Of a stretch of DNA of 64,000 bases, positions 1-8,338 are shown one piece after another. Both the position numbers and the translations under genes were made by a program. Where the stretch lies: positions 1,928,585 to 1,992,584 of the forward strand of contig NZ_CP055156.1 of assembly GCF_014217805.1 (NCBI RefSeq). Direction: 5' to 3'. Position 1 is the stretch's first letter. Each line of letters begins with the position of its first letter. This DNA is from Adhaeribacter swui. GTDB taxonomy: Bacteria; Bacteroidota; Bacteroidia; Cytophagales; Hymenobacteraceae. A model generated the notes under the pieces. It was not told the DNA's origin. It was given only the letters and a program-made list of their open reading frames with translations, and ran no database searches.

Positions 1-152
1 CTAATTACTGCTGGATTCACGCGTATTTGCACCGCAAAGAAGGCGATCAATGGAACGCCAACTACTGGTATCAACGCGCCGGTCGTAAAATGCCCAAAGC
101 TACCTTGGAGCAAGAATGGGAGAGTATCGTGCAGGAGTTATTACAAGCTTAA
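1..152 (+). CDS. C-terminal fragment of an unknown protein (5' end outside window)
   Basis: An open frame enters from the left edge (first full codon at 3) and stops with TAA at 150-152, giving about 49 residues. The visible tail is rich in aromatic and basic residues and contains HAYLHRKEGD followed by NANYWYQRAGRKMP. I recall similar short tails in uncharacterised bacterial proteins but cannot name the family. The frame looks coding: no internal stop, and codon use like the other genes here. A long perfect hairpin begins 16 bases after the stop and could end the transcript. Function unknown. Confidence 0.6.
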   Translation, partial: NYCWIHAYLHRKEGDQWNANYWYQRAGRKMPKATLEQEWESIVQELLQA

Positions 153-167
153 TCACCGGAGAATTTA

Positions 168-223
168 CAAGATGTGCTTCCATCAGCTAAATTTTTAAAT
201 TTAACTGATGGAAGCACATCTTG
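168..223. terminator. 19-bp perfect inverted repeat after the first gene
   Basis: Arms at 168-186 and 205-223 (left arm CAAGATGTGCTTCCATCAG) are perfectly complementary. The 18-base loop holds an AT palindrome of the kind repeated across the window. It begins 16 bases after a stop codon, so a transcription-end or mRNA 3' stabilising hairpin is likely. There is no clear T-run, so an insertion remnant is also possible. Confidence 0.5.
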
Positions 224-233
224 CTATGTGTAG

Positions 234-443
234 AGTGCTCTAACTGGCGCAAGTCTTAGGGGAGCGGGGTTTGTGCCTTACAAACAAAGGCCAATGTCCG
301 GACTGGCGAAACTTTACAGTTGGTGGGTACGCGCTTATGCCCCAGCTTTAGAAATTTTTAAAAAATACGATTTCCAGTCCGAACCAACTGAAGCAATCCG
401 CTTTTTAAATCCGCATTATCTTATCCGTCAGTCGGCAGGCTGA
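234..443 (+). pseudogene. possible relic of a gene (69-codon open frame without a good start)
   Basis: Frame 234-443 is open after a TAG at 231-233 and ends in TGA at 441-443. Its translation looks protein-like: it includes LAKLYSWWVRAYAP and ends in AIRFLNPHYLIRQSAG. Only internal ATG (294) or GTG (273) codons are available, so it is probably the surviving 3' part of a decayed gene, though a small intact gene is possible. I cannot assign a family. Confidence 0.3.
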
Positions 444-835
444 GCTATGTTCTTGGTGCATCAGTAACGTTGCGCTTCATACTGGCGCTGGTTGGGTGTG
501 CGGGTCTGAATTCCCACCTTTTTTCTGCTGCCTGATAAAAGGCCAGAATATGCTTTTAAATAGGTCTAATCTTACCGGAAAGCCTTGGTTTTTAGACTGT
601 TTGACCTGTTACAAAACTGAACAAAAAGTTGTATCAAAAGCGGACGCTTTTCTCCGGAATCACCTGATTGTGGTGGGCAACTCGCTGTAAGTCATATTGT
701 TGTAAATGTGGCATTTTTCTTATGAAAACTATAACCGAAAGAGGCACCCTGGAGGTTATGCTGGTAAATTGGGATAACAGCCTTTACGGGTACTGCCAAA
801 CAAGAGTGGCCATTCTAAAAATCAATTAGAGCAAT
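444..835. other. intergenic stretch without a convincing gene
   Basis: A 64-codon ATG frame at 496-690 has a Cys- and Phe-rich translation with no family resemblance, and I do not accept it as a gene. The last 120 bases probably carry the promoter of the permease array, but I could not identify a clear Bacteroidota TTTG/TAnnTTTG pair. Confidence 0.4.
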
Positions 836-3241
836 ATGTTAAAAAATTATCTAAAAATCGCGTTACGCAATTTGTTGCGCCACAAAGGATATTCCTTTAT
901 TAACATTGCCGGTTTAGCGGTGGGTATTGCCTGTTGCACGTTTATTTTATTGTTTGTGCAAGACGAGCTTTCTTTCGAGAAAATTCACAACAAAGCCGAA
1001 AACATCTACCGGCTCACGATTACTGTGGATAATAGCGGTACCATCGAAAAAGCCGCTATAACTTCGCCTGCCATTGCGCCGCAACTCAAACAAGACTACC
1101 CGGAAGTAAAGCAATTTGTCCGTTTCCTGAGTACCGGTAATCAGGCTCTGATTCGCTACAACGATAAGGCGCTGTACGAAACCAATGGCTATTTTGTAGA
1201 TTCTACGGTGTTTCAAATATTCGATTATCCCTTAATTGCCGGTAACCCCAGAACTGCTTTAAACGAACCCAACTCCATTGTACTGAGCCAGGAACTTGCC
1301 AAAAAGTATTTCGGTGCCGAAGACCCGATGGGTAAAATTATAGAACTGGAAACCCAATCGGCTAACACTTTAAAAGTAACCGGTATTCTGGCCGAAATAC
1401 CTCGTACTACCCAGGTGCGTCCGGATTTTCTGGTGCCTATACGTTTGGTAGGCAGCGGCTTTTTAAGCCAATGGTACGCTTATGGGTTTGCCTCTTATAT
1501 TCTGGTAAACGATCATTTTAATGCCGCTGCTTTTGAACAAAAATTGCCCGCTTTTACTAAAAAATACCAACCCAACCAACCCGGTAATCCGCCCCCACCA
1601 TCGCTGCACATTCAGCCTTTATTGGATGTACACTTAAATGCGGAGTACGGGGGGCAAATAGCCCCGGTAAGCGATATAAAGAATGTGTATTTGTTCTCGG
1701 CATTAGCGCTGTTTATTATTTTACTGGCCTGCATTAACTTCATGAACCTGGCTACGGCTCGTTCGCAGAACCGCTCCAAAGAAGTAGGCGTGCGGAAAGT
1801 AGTGGGCGCTACCAGAGGGCAATTAATCCGGCAGTTTTTAAGCGAATCGCTGATTATTTCGGGTTTTGCGCTGGTGTTAGCCATTGCGATGGTGTACCTG
1901 GCGATACCTTTATTTAATCAGTTATCCGGCAAATTTATTACGATCAATTTCTGCGCAAACGGCGGTTTATGGCTGGGTTTAATTGGCCTAACATTTTTCG
2001 CCGGTATAGTAGCTGGTTTATACCCAGCCTTTTACTTGTCGGGGTTCCGGCCGGTGCAGGTTTTAAAAGGTAGGTTTGGGGGTAATACCAACGGTGCTTC
2101 TTTGCGCAAAGGGTTGGTAGTGTTGCAGTTTGCTATTTCTATTGCCATGATTGTGGGTACGGCGGTGGTATATAACCAAATGCAGTACGTGCAGAACAAG
2201 CGTCTGGGTTTTGACCAGGAGCAGATGCTGGTAGTGAACATACCGGGCAACCTGGATTTAAAAAAATCCCGGGTTTTGAAAGAAGATTTGCTGCAATTAC
2301 CAGATGTAAAACAAGCCACGCTTACCGGTTCTATTCCCGCCGACGATAATTGGTGGCGTACCCCCATGCGTCCCATTGGTAAAGGCAATTCCGAAGAAAA
2401 TTCGATTATCGGGTTTGTATTACCGGCCGACTTTGATTTTGCAAAAACGTTTAATTTAGAATTAAAAGCGGGCCGTTTTCTGGATAAAAGTTTTGCTACC
2501 GACACCGCCCGGGCTATTATGCTCAACGAAGCGGCTGTAGCAGGCTTTGGCTGGCAAAAACCCGAAGACGCTCTGGGGCAGCGGGTTAGTTATGGCGGTC
2601 AGGATTCTATTGGCAGCGTGGTAGTGGGTGTACTCAAAAATTTTAATTTTCAGTCGTTGCACCAAAAGGTAGAGCCTTTGATATTTAATGCCAGCTCTAA
2701 TCGCGCTACGTTTCTGGTGGTAAAAGTACAAAGCGCCGATTTGCCCGGTACGCTGGCCAAACTGGAGCAAAAATGGAACACTTTCGATCCAAAACATCCC
2801 TTTGATTTTACATTTATGAACGAGCGCTTGCAAAGCCAGTACCAGGCCGAACTGCGCTTGGGCCGTATCTTCGCGGTGTTTGCCGGTTTGGCTATTTTTA
2901 TTGCTTGTTTAGGTTTGTTTGGCTTAGCTTCTTTTACTACCGAGCAGCGCACCAAAGAAATTGGTATCCGAAAAGTTTTAGGTGCTTCGGTGAGCAATAT
3001 TATGGTAATGCTATCCCGTGATTTCGTGAAACTGGTATTGCTGGCTAACCTGATAGCCTGGCCGGTAGCCTGGTACGGCATGAGCCAGTGGCTACAAGAT
3101 TTTGAGTACCGCACTGATATTTCGTGGTGGATTTTTGGTACTGCGGCCGGTGCCGCCTTAGCAATTGCTTTGGCTACCATCAGCGTGCATTCATTAAAAG
3201 CGGCAGTATCTAACCCGGTGAAAGCGTTGCGCAGCGAGTAA
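836..3241 (+). CDS. MacB/FtsX-type ABC transporter permease, copy 1 of 4
   Basis: An 801-residue inner-membrane protein of the large Bacteroidota permease type (COG0577). The order is: N-terminal membrane helix around residues 20-42, a periplasmic MacB-like core domain, an FtsX domain near 285-410 with KEVGVRKVVGATRGQL, a second helix and periplasmic core, then a C-terminal FtsX domain with TKEIGIRKVLGAS near residue 715. Family members work with a separate ATPase and act in efflux, lipoprotein handling or mechanotransmission, with no transport channel of their own. No ATPase gene is in this window. Three similar genes follow on the same strand. The substrate cannot be told from sequence. Confidence 0.9.
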   Translation: MLKNYLKIALRNLLRHKGYSFINIAGLAVGIACCTFILLFVQDELSFEKIHNKAENIYRLTITVDNSGTIEKAAITSPAIAPQLKQDYPEVKQFVRFLSTGNQALIRYNDKALYETNGYFVDSTVFQIFDYPLIAGNPRTALNEPNSIVLSQELAKKYFGAEDPMGKIIELETQSANTLKVTGILAEIPRTTQVRPDFLVPIRLVGSGFLSQWYAYGFASYILVNDHFNAAAFEQKLPAFTKKYQPNQPGNPPPPSLHIQPLLDVHLNAEYGGQIAPVSDIKNVYLFSALALFIILLACINFMNLATARSQNRSKEVGVRKVVGATRGQLIRQFLSESLIISGFALVLAIAMVYLAIPLFNQLSGKFITINFCANGGLWLGLIGLTFFAGIVAGLYPAFYLSGFRPVQVLKGRFGGNTNGASLRKGLVVLQFAISIAMIVGTAVVYNQMQYVQNKRLGFDQEQMLVVNIPGNLDLKKSRVLKEDLLQLPDVKQATLTGSIPADDNWWRTPMRPIGKGNSEENSIIGFVLPADFDFAKTFNLELKAGRFLDKSFATDTARAIMLNEAAVAGFGWQKPEDALGQRVSYGGQDSIGSVVVGVLKNFNFQSLHQKVEPLIFNASSNRATFLVVKVQSADLPGTLAKLEQKWNTFDPKHPFDFTFMNERLQSQYQAELRLGRIFAVFAGLAIFIACLGLFGLASFTTEQRTKEIGIRKVLGASVSNIMVMLSRDFVKLVLLANLIAWPVAWYGMSQWLQDFEYRTDISWWIFGTAAGAALAIALATISVHSLKAAVSNPVKALRSE

Positions 3242-3272
3242 AAAGATTTTTATCTAAAAAAATGCAATCCTT

Positions 3273-5669
3273 ATGTTCCGCAACTATCTTAAGACTTCCA
3301 TTCGGAACCTGATCCGCCACAAAGGATTCTCCTTTATCAATATTGCCGGTTTAACTCTTGGCCTAACAGCTTGTTTACTAATTGGTTTATTCGTGTGGGA
3401 TGAAAATCAGTTTGATAAATTTATTCCTGCCGGCGACCGGGTGTACCGGATTTACTACCAAGTTACGGGTAAGGAAGGAACCAACTATATTGCTACTACC
3501 CCGCCCACGTTTACTACGATTTTACAACAATTCCCGGAAGTAGAACAAACTTTACGAATTCTGAATAGTCCATCCAAAACCCTCTTTGAAGTTGGCGATA
3601 AACACCTATACGAAGAAGAAGGTATTTTTGCAGAACCAAGTTTTTTTGATTTTTTCCCGCTTACCCTTCTGTATGGTTCTGCCGCTAAGGCGTTAGAATC
3701 CCCTACATCTATTGTTATTTCCCAGTCCTTGGCTCAAAAATATTTTAAGGGGCAAAACCCGTTGGGTAAAGAAATAAAAATAGAGAAAACGCTTTTTCAG
3801 GTAACGGGGGTTTTTCAAACAAGCCCTAAATTTCATTTATCCATTAATTATATATTGCCTTTAACTGCCGGTGTTTCCGAAGCGGATTTGCAAACCTGGG
3901 AGGTGTATAGTTATAATAATTATATAAAACTCAAAAAAGAGACAAATGTAGCTTCACTGGAAACCAAATTTCAGAAACACACGCAACCGTTTATAAAAGA
4001 CGCGCATTTAACCTACCTGCCCCAATTTCAACCTTTGCAGGCTATCCATTTGTATTCCTCTTCCTTTCAGTACGATATGGCTCAAAGAGGAAATAGCACT
4101 TACGTAAAGGCACTAACTATTATTGCTATTTTCATTTTGCTTATTGCTTGCTTTAATTTTGTTAACCTGGCTACTGCTAAATCGTTGCGGCGGGCAAAAG
4201 AAGTGGGAATACGTAAAACCATTGGCGCTAGCCGCTGGCAGTTGATAAGTCAGTTTATTGGCGAAGCGCTACTGCTTAGTTTTATTAGCCTTATTATCTC
4301 CGGCTTTTTTACTTTTTTAGCCTTGCCCTGGCTCAACGATTTCACCCATAAGCAGATTTCGTTTAATCTTTTTGCTAATCCGGTAATTCTGCTCTTTTTA
4401 TTGTGTTTAACCTTGGTAGTAGGTATTCTGGCGGGCTTTTACCCGGCTTTGGTTTTAGCTGGTTTTCAGCCGGTAAAGGTTTTAAAAGGCGTAGCCGTGC
4501 CGGCTGGTATGCCGGGCAAAATTCCCTGGTTGCGGCACGGATTGGTAGTAGTTCAGTTTGCCTTATCGGTTTTGTTAATAATCAGTGCCATTGTAGTTAT
4601 CAACCAGGTAAACTACCTCCACCAGAAAGACCTTGGTTTTAACAAAGAAGAAATTATGTTCTTCCCGATGCGGGGCGATAACCTGACCAAAAACTATGAA
4701 GCCTTTAAGCAGGAGTTACAACAAGTACCCGGCGTATCGGCGGTTGCCATTGGTTATGGTTTCCCGGGCGATATGTTTGGTGATGGCATGATTACGGTGC
4801 AGCGCAACGGAGAACAGCAGTCGTTGAAAGCAACGCAGCTAATGGTAGATTATGATTACCTAAAAACCTTAGGATTGCAATTAATTGCTGGCCGGAATTT
4901 TTCTAAAAAATTTAAAACCGATAAGGATGCCTACATTCTCAACGAAACGGCCATTGCTCAATTAGGCTTTAAAACTCCTGAGCAAGCCTTAGGGCACACC
5001 GTTGAATGGCCTACCTGGCGAAATCCCGAACTTATCAAGAAAGGCCAGATTATAGGCGTAGTTAAAGATTTTCATTATAAAAGCTTATACGAGAAAGTAG
5101 AACCGGCTGCCTTACAGATTTACCCGGAAGCTTACTGGAAAGTAGCTGTAAAAATAAAAACGAGTGCTATCGGAACCACGGTGAGCCAAATAGAAGCAGT
5201 GTGGAATCGGTTTTCTCCGGATTACCCGATAGAATACAACTTTCTGGATCAAAGTTTTACCACCATGTACAAGGCAGAAGATAACCTGAAATCGCTGCTT
5301 TGGATTTTTACCTCGGTTACCATTTTTGTGGCTTGCCTGGGTTTGTTTGGTTTAGCCACTTACGCCGCCGAACGCCGCCGGAAAGAAATTGGTATCCGGA
5401 AGGTACTGGGTGCCAGTATGAACGAAATCACTTTTCTGCTATCGAAAGACTTTATTAAACTGGTATTAATTGCCTTCCTTATCGCGTCTCCGGTAGCCTG
5501 GTATTTTATGAACCAGTGGTTACAGGATTTTGCCTACCGGATTACAATAAGCTGGTGGATATTTGCCATTGCCGGGTTAACGGCAGTTTGTATTGCTCTG
5601 CTTACCGTGAGTTTCCAGGCGATAAAAGCCGCAGTAGCTAATCCGGTGAAAGCTTTACGAACGGAATAA
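3273..5669 (+). CDS. MacB/FtsX-type ABC transporter permease, copy 2 of 4
   Basis: 798 residues, with the same double layout as its upstream neighbour: FINIAGLTLGL in the first membrane helix, KEVGIRKTIGASRWQL in the first FtsX domain and RKEIGIRKVLGASM in the second, ending NPVKALRTE. The start lies 31 bases after the previous stop, so the two are likely co-transcribed. The periplasmic parts are clearly diverged from copy 1 while the membrane and coupling segments are nearly the same. That pattern suggests different periplasmic partners sharing one type of ATPase. Substrate unknown. Confidence 0.9.
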   Translation: MFRNYLKTSIRNLIRHKGFSFINIAGLTLGLTACLLIGLFVWDENQFDKFIPAGDRVYRIYYQVTGKEGTNYIATTPPTFTTILQQFPEVEQTLRILNSPSKTLFEVGDKHLYEEEGIFAEPSFFDFFPLTLLYGSAAKALESPTSIVISQSLAQKYFKGQNPLGKEIKIEKTLFQVTGVFQTSPKFHLSINYILPLTAGVSEADLQTWEVYSYNNYIKLKKETNVASLETKFQKHTQPFIKDAHLTYLPQFQPLQAIHLYSSSFQYDMAQRGNSTYVKALTIIAIFILLIACFNFVNLATAKSLRRAKEVGIRKTIGASRWQLISQFIGEALLLSFISLIISGFFTFLALPWLNDFTHKQISFNLFANPVILLFLLCLTLVVGILAGFYPALVLAGFQPVKVLKGVAVPAGMPGKIPWLRHGLVVVQFALSVLLIISAIVVINQVNYLHQKDLGFNKEEIMFFPMRGDNLTKNYEAFKQELQQVPGVSAVAIGYGFPGDMFGDGMITVQRNGEQQSLKATQLMVDYDYLKTLGLQLIAGRNFSKKFKTDKDAYILNETAIAQLGFKTPEQALGHTVEWPTWRNPELIKKGQIIGVVKDFHYKSLYEKVEPAALQIYPEAYWKVAVKIKTSAIGTTVSQIEAVWNRFSPDYPIEYNFLDQSFTTMYKAEDNLKSLLWIFTSVTIFVACLGLFGLATYAAERRRKEIGIRKVLGASMNEITFLLSKDFIKLVLIAFLIASPVAWYFMNQWLQDFAYRITISWWIFAIAGLTAVCIALLTVSFQAIKAAVANPVKALRTE

Positions 5670-5724
5670 TATAAAAACGATCTGGCAATAAAAATAAACT
5701 TATACCCTTGTAATTGTTAAAGAT

Positions 5725-8127
5725 ATGCTGAGTACCTCTTTTCTTGTCGGAATCCGCAACTTGCTTCGCCACCGGTATTATACCTTGCTCAACGTGGTAG
5801 GATTGGCCGTAGGTTTAGCGTGTGCCTTACTCATTTGGGTTTTCGTGCGGTTCGAAAGCAGCTTTGATTTGTTTCATGTTCATCCGGAGCGTATTTACCG
5901 GGTAGTAACGGAACTGCGGTTCGAGGATCATATAGGCCATCAATCGGGCGTGCACGTGCCTTTTCCGGAAGTGTTGCGCACCGATTTTCCTGAAGTAAAA
6001 GTAACGCAGTTATCGCATTATGCGGGTAGCCAGGTAACCGTGCTGGACGAGCAAAAGAACGCTACTCCTAAAATGTTCCGGGAAGAGGTGGGTGTATTTT
6101 TTCTGGAACCGGAATTTTTTAAAATTTTTAATTTTTCGTTTTTACAGGGCAGCCCTAAAACCACTCTTTCGGCTCCTAACCAAGTAGTGCTTACCCAAAA
6201 AGCAGCCGAGCAATATTTCGGCAACTGGCAAACGGCCGTGGGTAAGTTTATTCAAATAGATGATAAAACCTTACAGGTAACGGGCATTCTGCAAAACCCA
6301 CCCGCTAATACCAATTTCCCTTTAAAAGTGCTGGTGTCGCTAACTACGCTGGAGTCTTTCTTAAAAGAAAAAGGCTGGGATGGCATCGACAGCGATTTTC
6401 AGGGGTATGTAGCTTTACCGGAAAACTTATTGGTCAGCCGGTTCCAGCAACTACTCACGGCTGCGCATGATAAAAACGTAGCTCCTCCTAAAATTACATT
6501 TCCTAAGCTTCAACCCTTAACGGATATTCACTTTAACCAGGATTACGATTCTTTTACCGGGACCAATATTTCCCATCAGACTTTGTGGTTATTTACGGGC
6601 ATTGGCGTTTTTCTCATTATTATGGCCTGCGTTAACTTCGTGAACTTAGCTACTGCTTTGGCCGCGAAGCGTTCGAAAGAAATTGGCGTGCGCAAAGTGC
6701 TGGGAGGCAGCCGTTGGCAATTGTTCCGACAACTATTAACCGAAACGGGCTTAGTGGTTCTGGTAGCCATGGTACTGGCCATTGGGCTGGCTTCCCAAAG
6801 CTTCCCGTGGTTAAAGCAATTGCTAAAATTACCCGAAAGCTTGCCGCTTTTTTCCGGGGAGTTATTGTTTGTTGTGCTGGGCGTGATGGCATTGGTTACC
6901 TTACTGGCTGGTACTTACCCGGCCCTGGTATTATCGGGTTTTCAGCCGGTATTGGCTTTAAAAAGCAAAGGCATTACGCAAACGGTGGGCGGTGTTTCGT
7001 TGCGTAAGGCTTTGGTGGTGGTGCAGTTTAGTATTTCACAAGTACTTATTGTCGGGACTATTCTGGTTATTAATCAGATGAATTTTGTACAGAACCAGGA
7101 TTTAGGTTTTCAAAAAGACGCCTTGGTTTTTCTGCGCATGGACACCGACAGTTTAAGCCGATTAAAACACCGGGCTTTTAAAGAACAATTACTGCAAAAT
7201 CCACAAATTCAGCAGGCAAGTTATAGCCGGGCTTTACCTTCGGATATCGATTTTAATTCGAGCTGGGGCATCCAACAGGTTGATAACAAAAGCTTGCCGG
7301 CGTACCTGGAACCCCAGGTAAAACTAGCCGATACCGCTTACTTCCGGACTTACGGCCTGCAATTACTCGCCGGCCGAAAATACCAAGCTGCCGATACGCT
7401 GCGGGAAGTAGTAGTAAACGAAACGTTTCTGCGGAAAGTGGGTATTCAAAGCCCGGAGCAAGCCATTGGCAAAACACTTCGTTTCTATGATGGTCCTGCT
7501 TTACCCATTGTGGGCGTGGTTAAAGATTTTAATAATCAATCGCTGCACAGCGAAATTTCGCCTATCGTGATGAGTACTTTTACGGAAAGGTACCAAACCT
7601 TAAGTTTAAAAATCAGCACCCAAAATATTACCCAAACGCTTAATTTAATTAAACAGCAATGGCAGCAAACCTTCCCCGACAAAGTATTTGATTACCAATT
7701 CGTAGACGAAAAATTAGCACAGTATTACGAGCAAGACGAAAAAATGCTGCGTTTGTTTAAAGCTTTTGCCGGTGTAGCTATTTTTATAAGTTGTTTGGGT
7801 TTGTTTGGTTTAATGGCTTTTACCGCGCAGCAACGCACCAAAGAAATTGGAGTGCGCAAAGTGCTGGGCGCTACCGTAACCAGCATTGTATCGTTGCTAT
7901 CCCGTGATTTTTTAAAATTAGTATTGTGGGCCAATGTAATTGCCTGGCCCGTAGCTTGGTGGGGCATGCAAACCTGGCTGCAAAATTTTGAGTACCGCAC
8001 TTCCATTACCTGGTGGATTTTTGGCATCGGCGGCGCCTTGGCTATACTTATTTCTTTAGCCACCATCAGCTTTCAAGCCATTAAAGCCGCTGTGGCCAAC
8101 CCGGTTGATGCATTGCGGAGTGAGTAA
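5725..8127 (+). CDS. MacB/FtsX-type ABC transporter permease, copy 3 of 4
   Basis: 800 residues with two MacB-core/FtsX units. The coupling motifs KEIGVRKVLGGSRWQL (first unit) and TKEIGVRKVLGATV (second unit) are visible, and the protein ends NPVDALRSE. It starts 55 bases after copy 2, consistent with one transcript. A GGATT-periodic inverted repeat begins two bases after its TAA stop, so the transcript may end or be processed there before copy 4. ATPase partner and substrate are not identifiable in the window. Confidence 0.9.
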   Translation: MLSTSFLVGIRNLLRHRYYTLLNVVGLAVGLACALLIWVFVRFESSFDLFHVHPERIYRVVTELRFEDHIGHQSGVHVPFPEVLRTDFPEVKVTQLSHYAGSQVTVLDEQKNATPKMFREEVGVFFLEPEFFKIFNFSFLQGSPKTTLSAPNQVVLTQKAAEQYFGNWQTAVGKFIQIDDKTLQVTGILQNPPANTNFPLKVLVSLTTLESFLKEKGWDGIDSDFQGYVALPENLLVSRFQQLLTAAHDKNVAPPKITFPKLQPLTDIHFNQDYDSFTGTNISHQTLWLFTGIGVFLIIMACVNFVNLATALAAKRSKEIGVRKVLGGSRWQLFRQLLTETGLVVLVAMVLAIGLASQSFPWLKQLLKLPESLPLFSGELLFVVLGVMALVTLLAGTYPALVLSGFQPVLALKSKGITQTVGGVSLRKALVVVQFSISQVLIVGTILVINQMNFVQNQDLGFQKDALVFLRMDTDSLSRLKHRAFKEQLLQNPQIQQASYSRALPSDIDFNSSWGIQQVDNKSLPAYLEPQVKLADTAYFRTYGLQLLAGRKYQAADTLREVVVNETFLRKVGIQSPEQAIGKTLRFYDGPALPIVGVVKDFNNQSLHSEISPIVMSTFTERYQTLSLKISTQNITQTLNLIKQQWQQTFPDKVFDYQFVDEKLAQYYEQDEKMLRLFKAFAGVAIFISCLGLFGLMAFTAQQRTKEIGVRKVLGATVTSIVSLLSRDFLKLVLWANVIAWPVAWWGMQTWLQNFEYRTSITWWIFGIGGALAILISLATISFQAIKAAVANPVDALRSE

Positions 8128-8128
8128 G

Positions 8129-8262
8129 TCAGAACCAGGATTTGTTGGATTAACAGGATTTTCCGGATTTAAGAATTTATCCTTTTGTATGATCAATAAT
8201 CGCATAAACTATTCTAAAGTGTCATCAAGGCAATCCTACAATCCGCAAAATCCAGGTTCAGA
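8129..8262. repeat. GGATT-periodic inverted repeat, gene-less copy
   Basis: The left arm at 8129-8160 begins TCAGAACCAGGATT. The right arm at 8231-8262, read on the minus strand, begins TCTGAACCTGGATT. Inside each arm GGATT recurs about every 8-9 bases. The 70-base centre is AT-rich and non-coding. It starts directly after the stop codon of permease copy 3. The same arm type surrounds the GxxExxY gene near 51.5-52.1 kb, so this looks like a solo, non-autonomous copy of the same repeat. Confidence 0.75.
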
Positions 8263-8338
8263 TTATGGAAAGTAGGGGCTAAGTGCATCTAATCTTTATC
8301 GGGATTTCTGTACTTATTTTCAGCGAAACGCTACGCGT

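Noticed and set aside
496-690. 64-codon ATG frame near the left edge
   Set aside because: Composition is Cys/Phe-rich without family features, and no context supports it.
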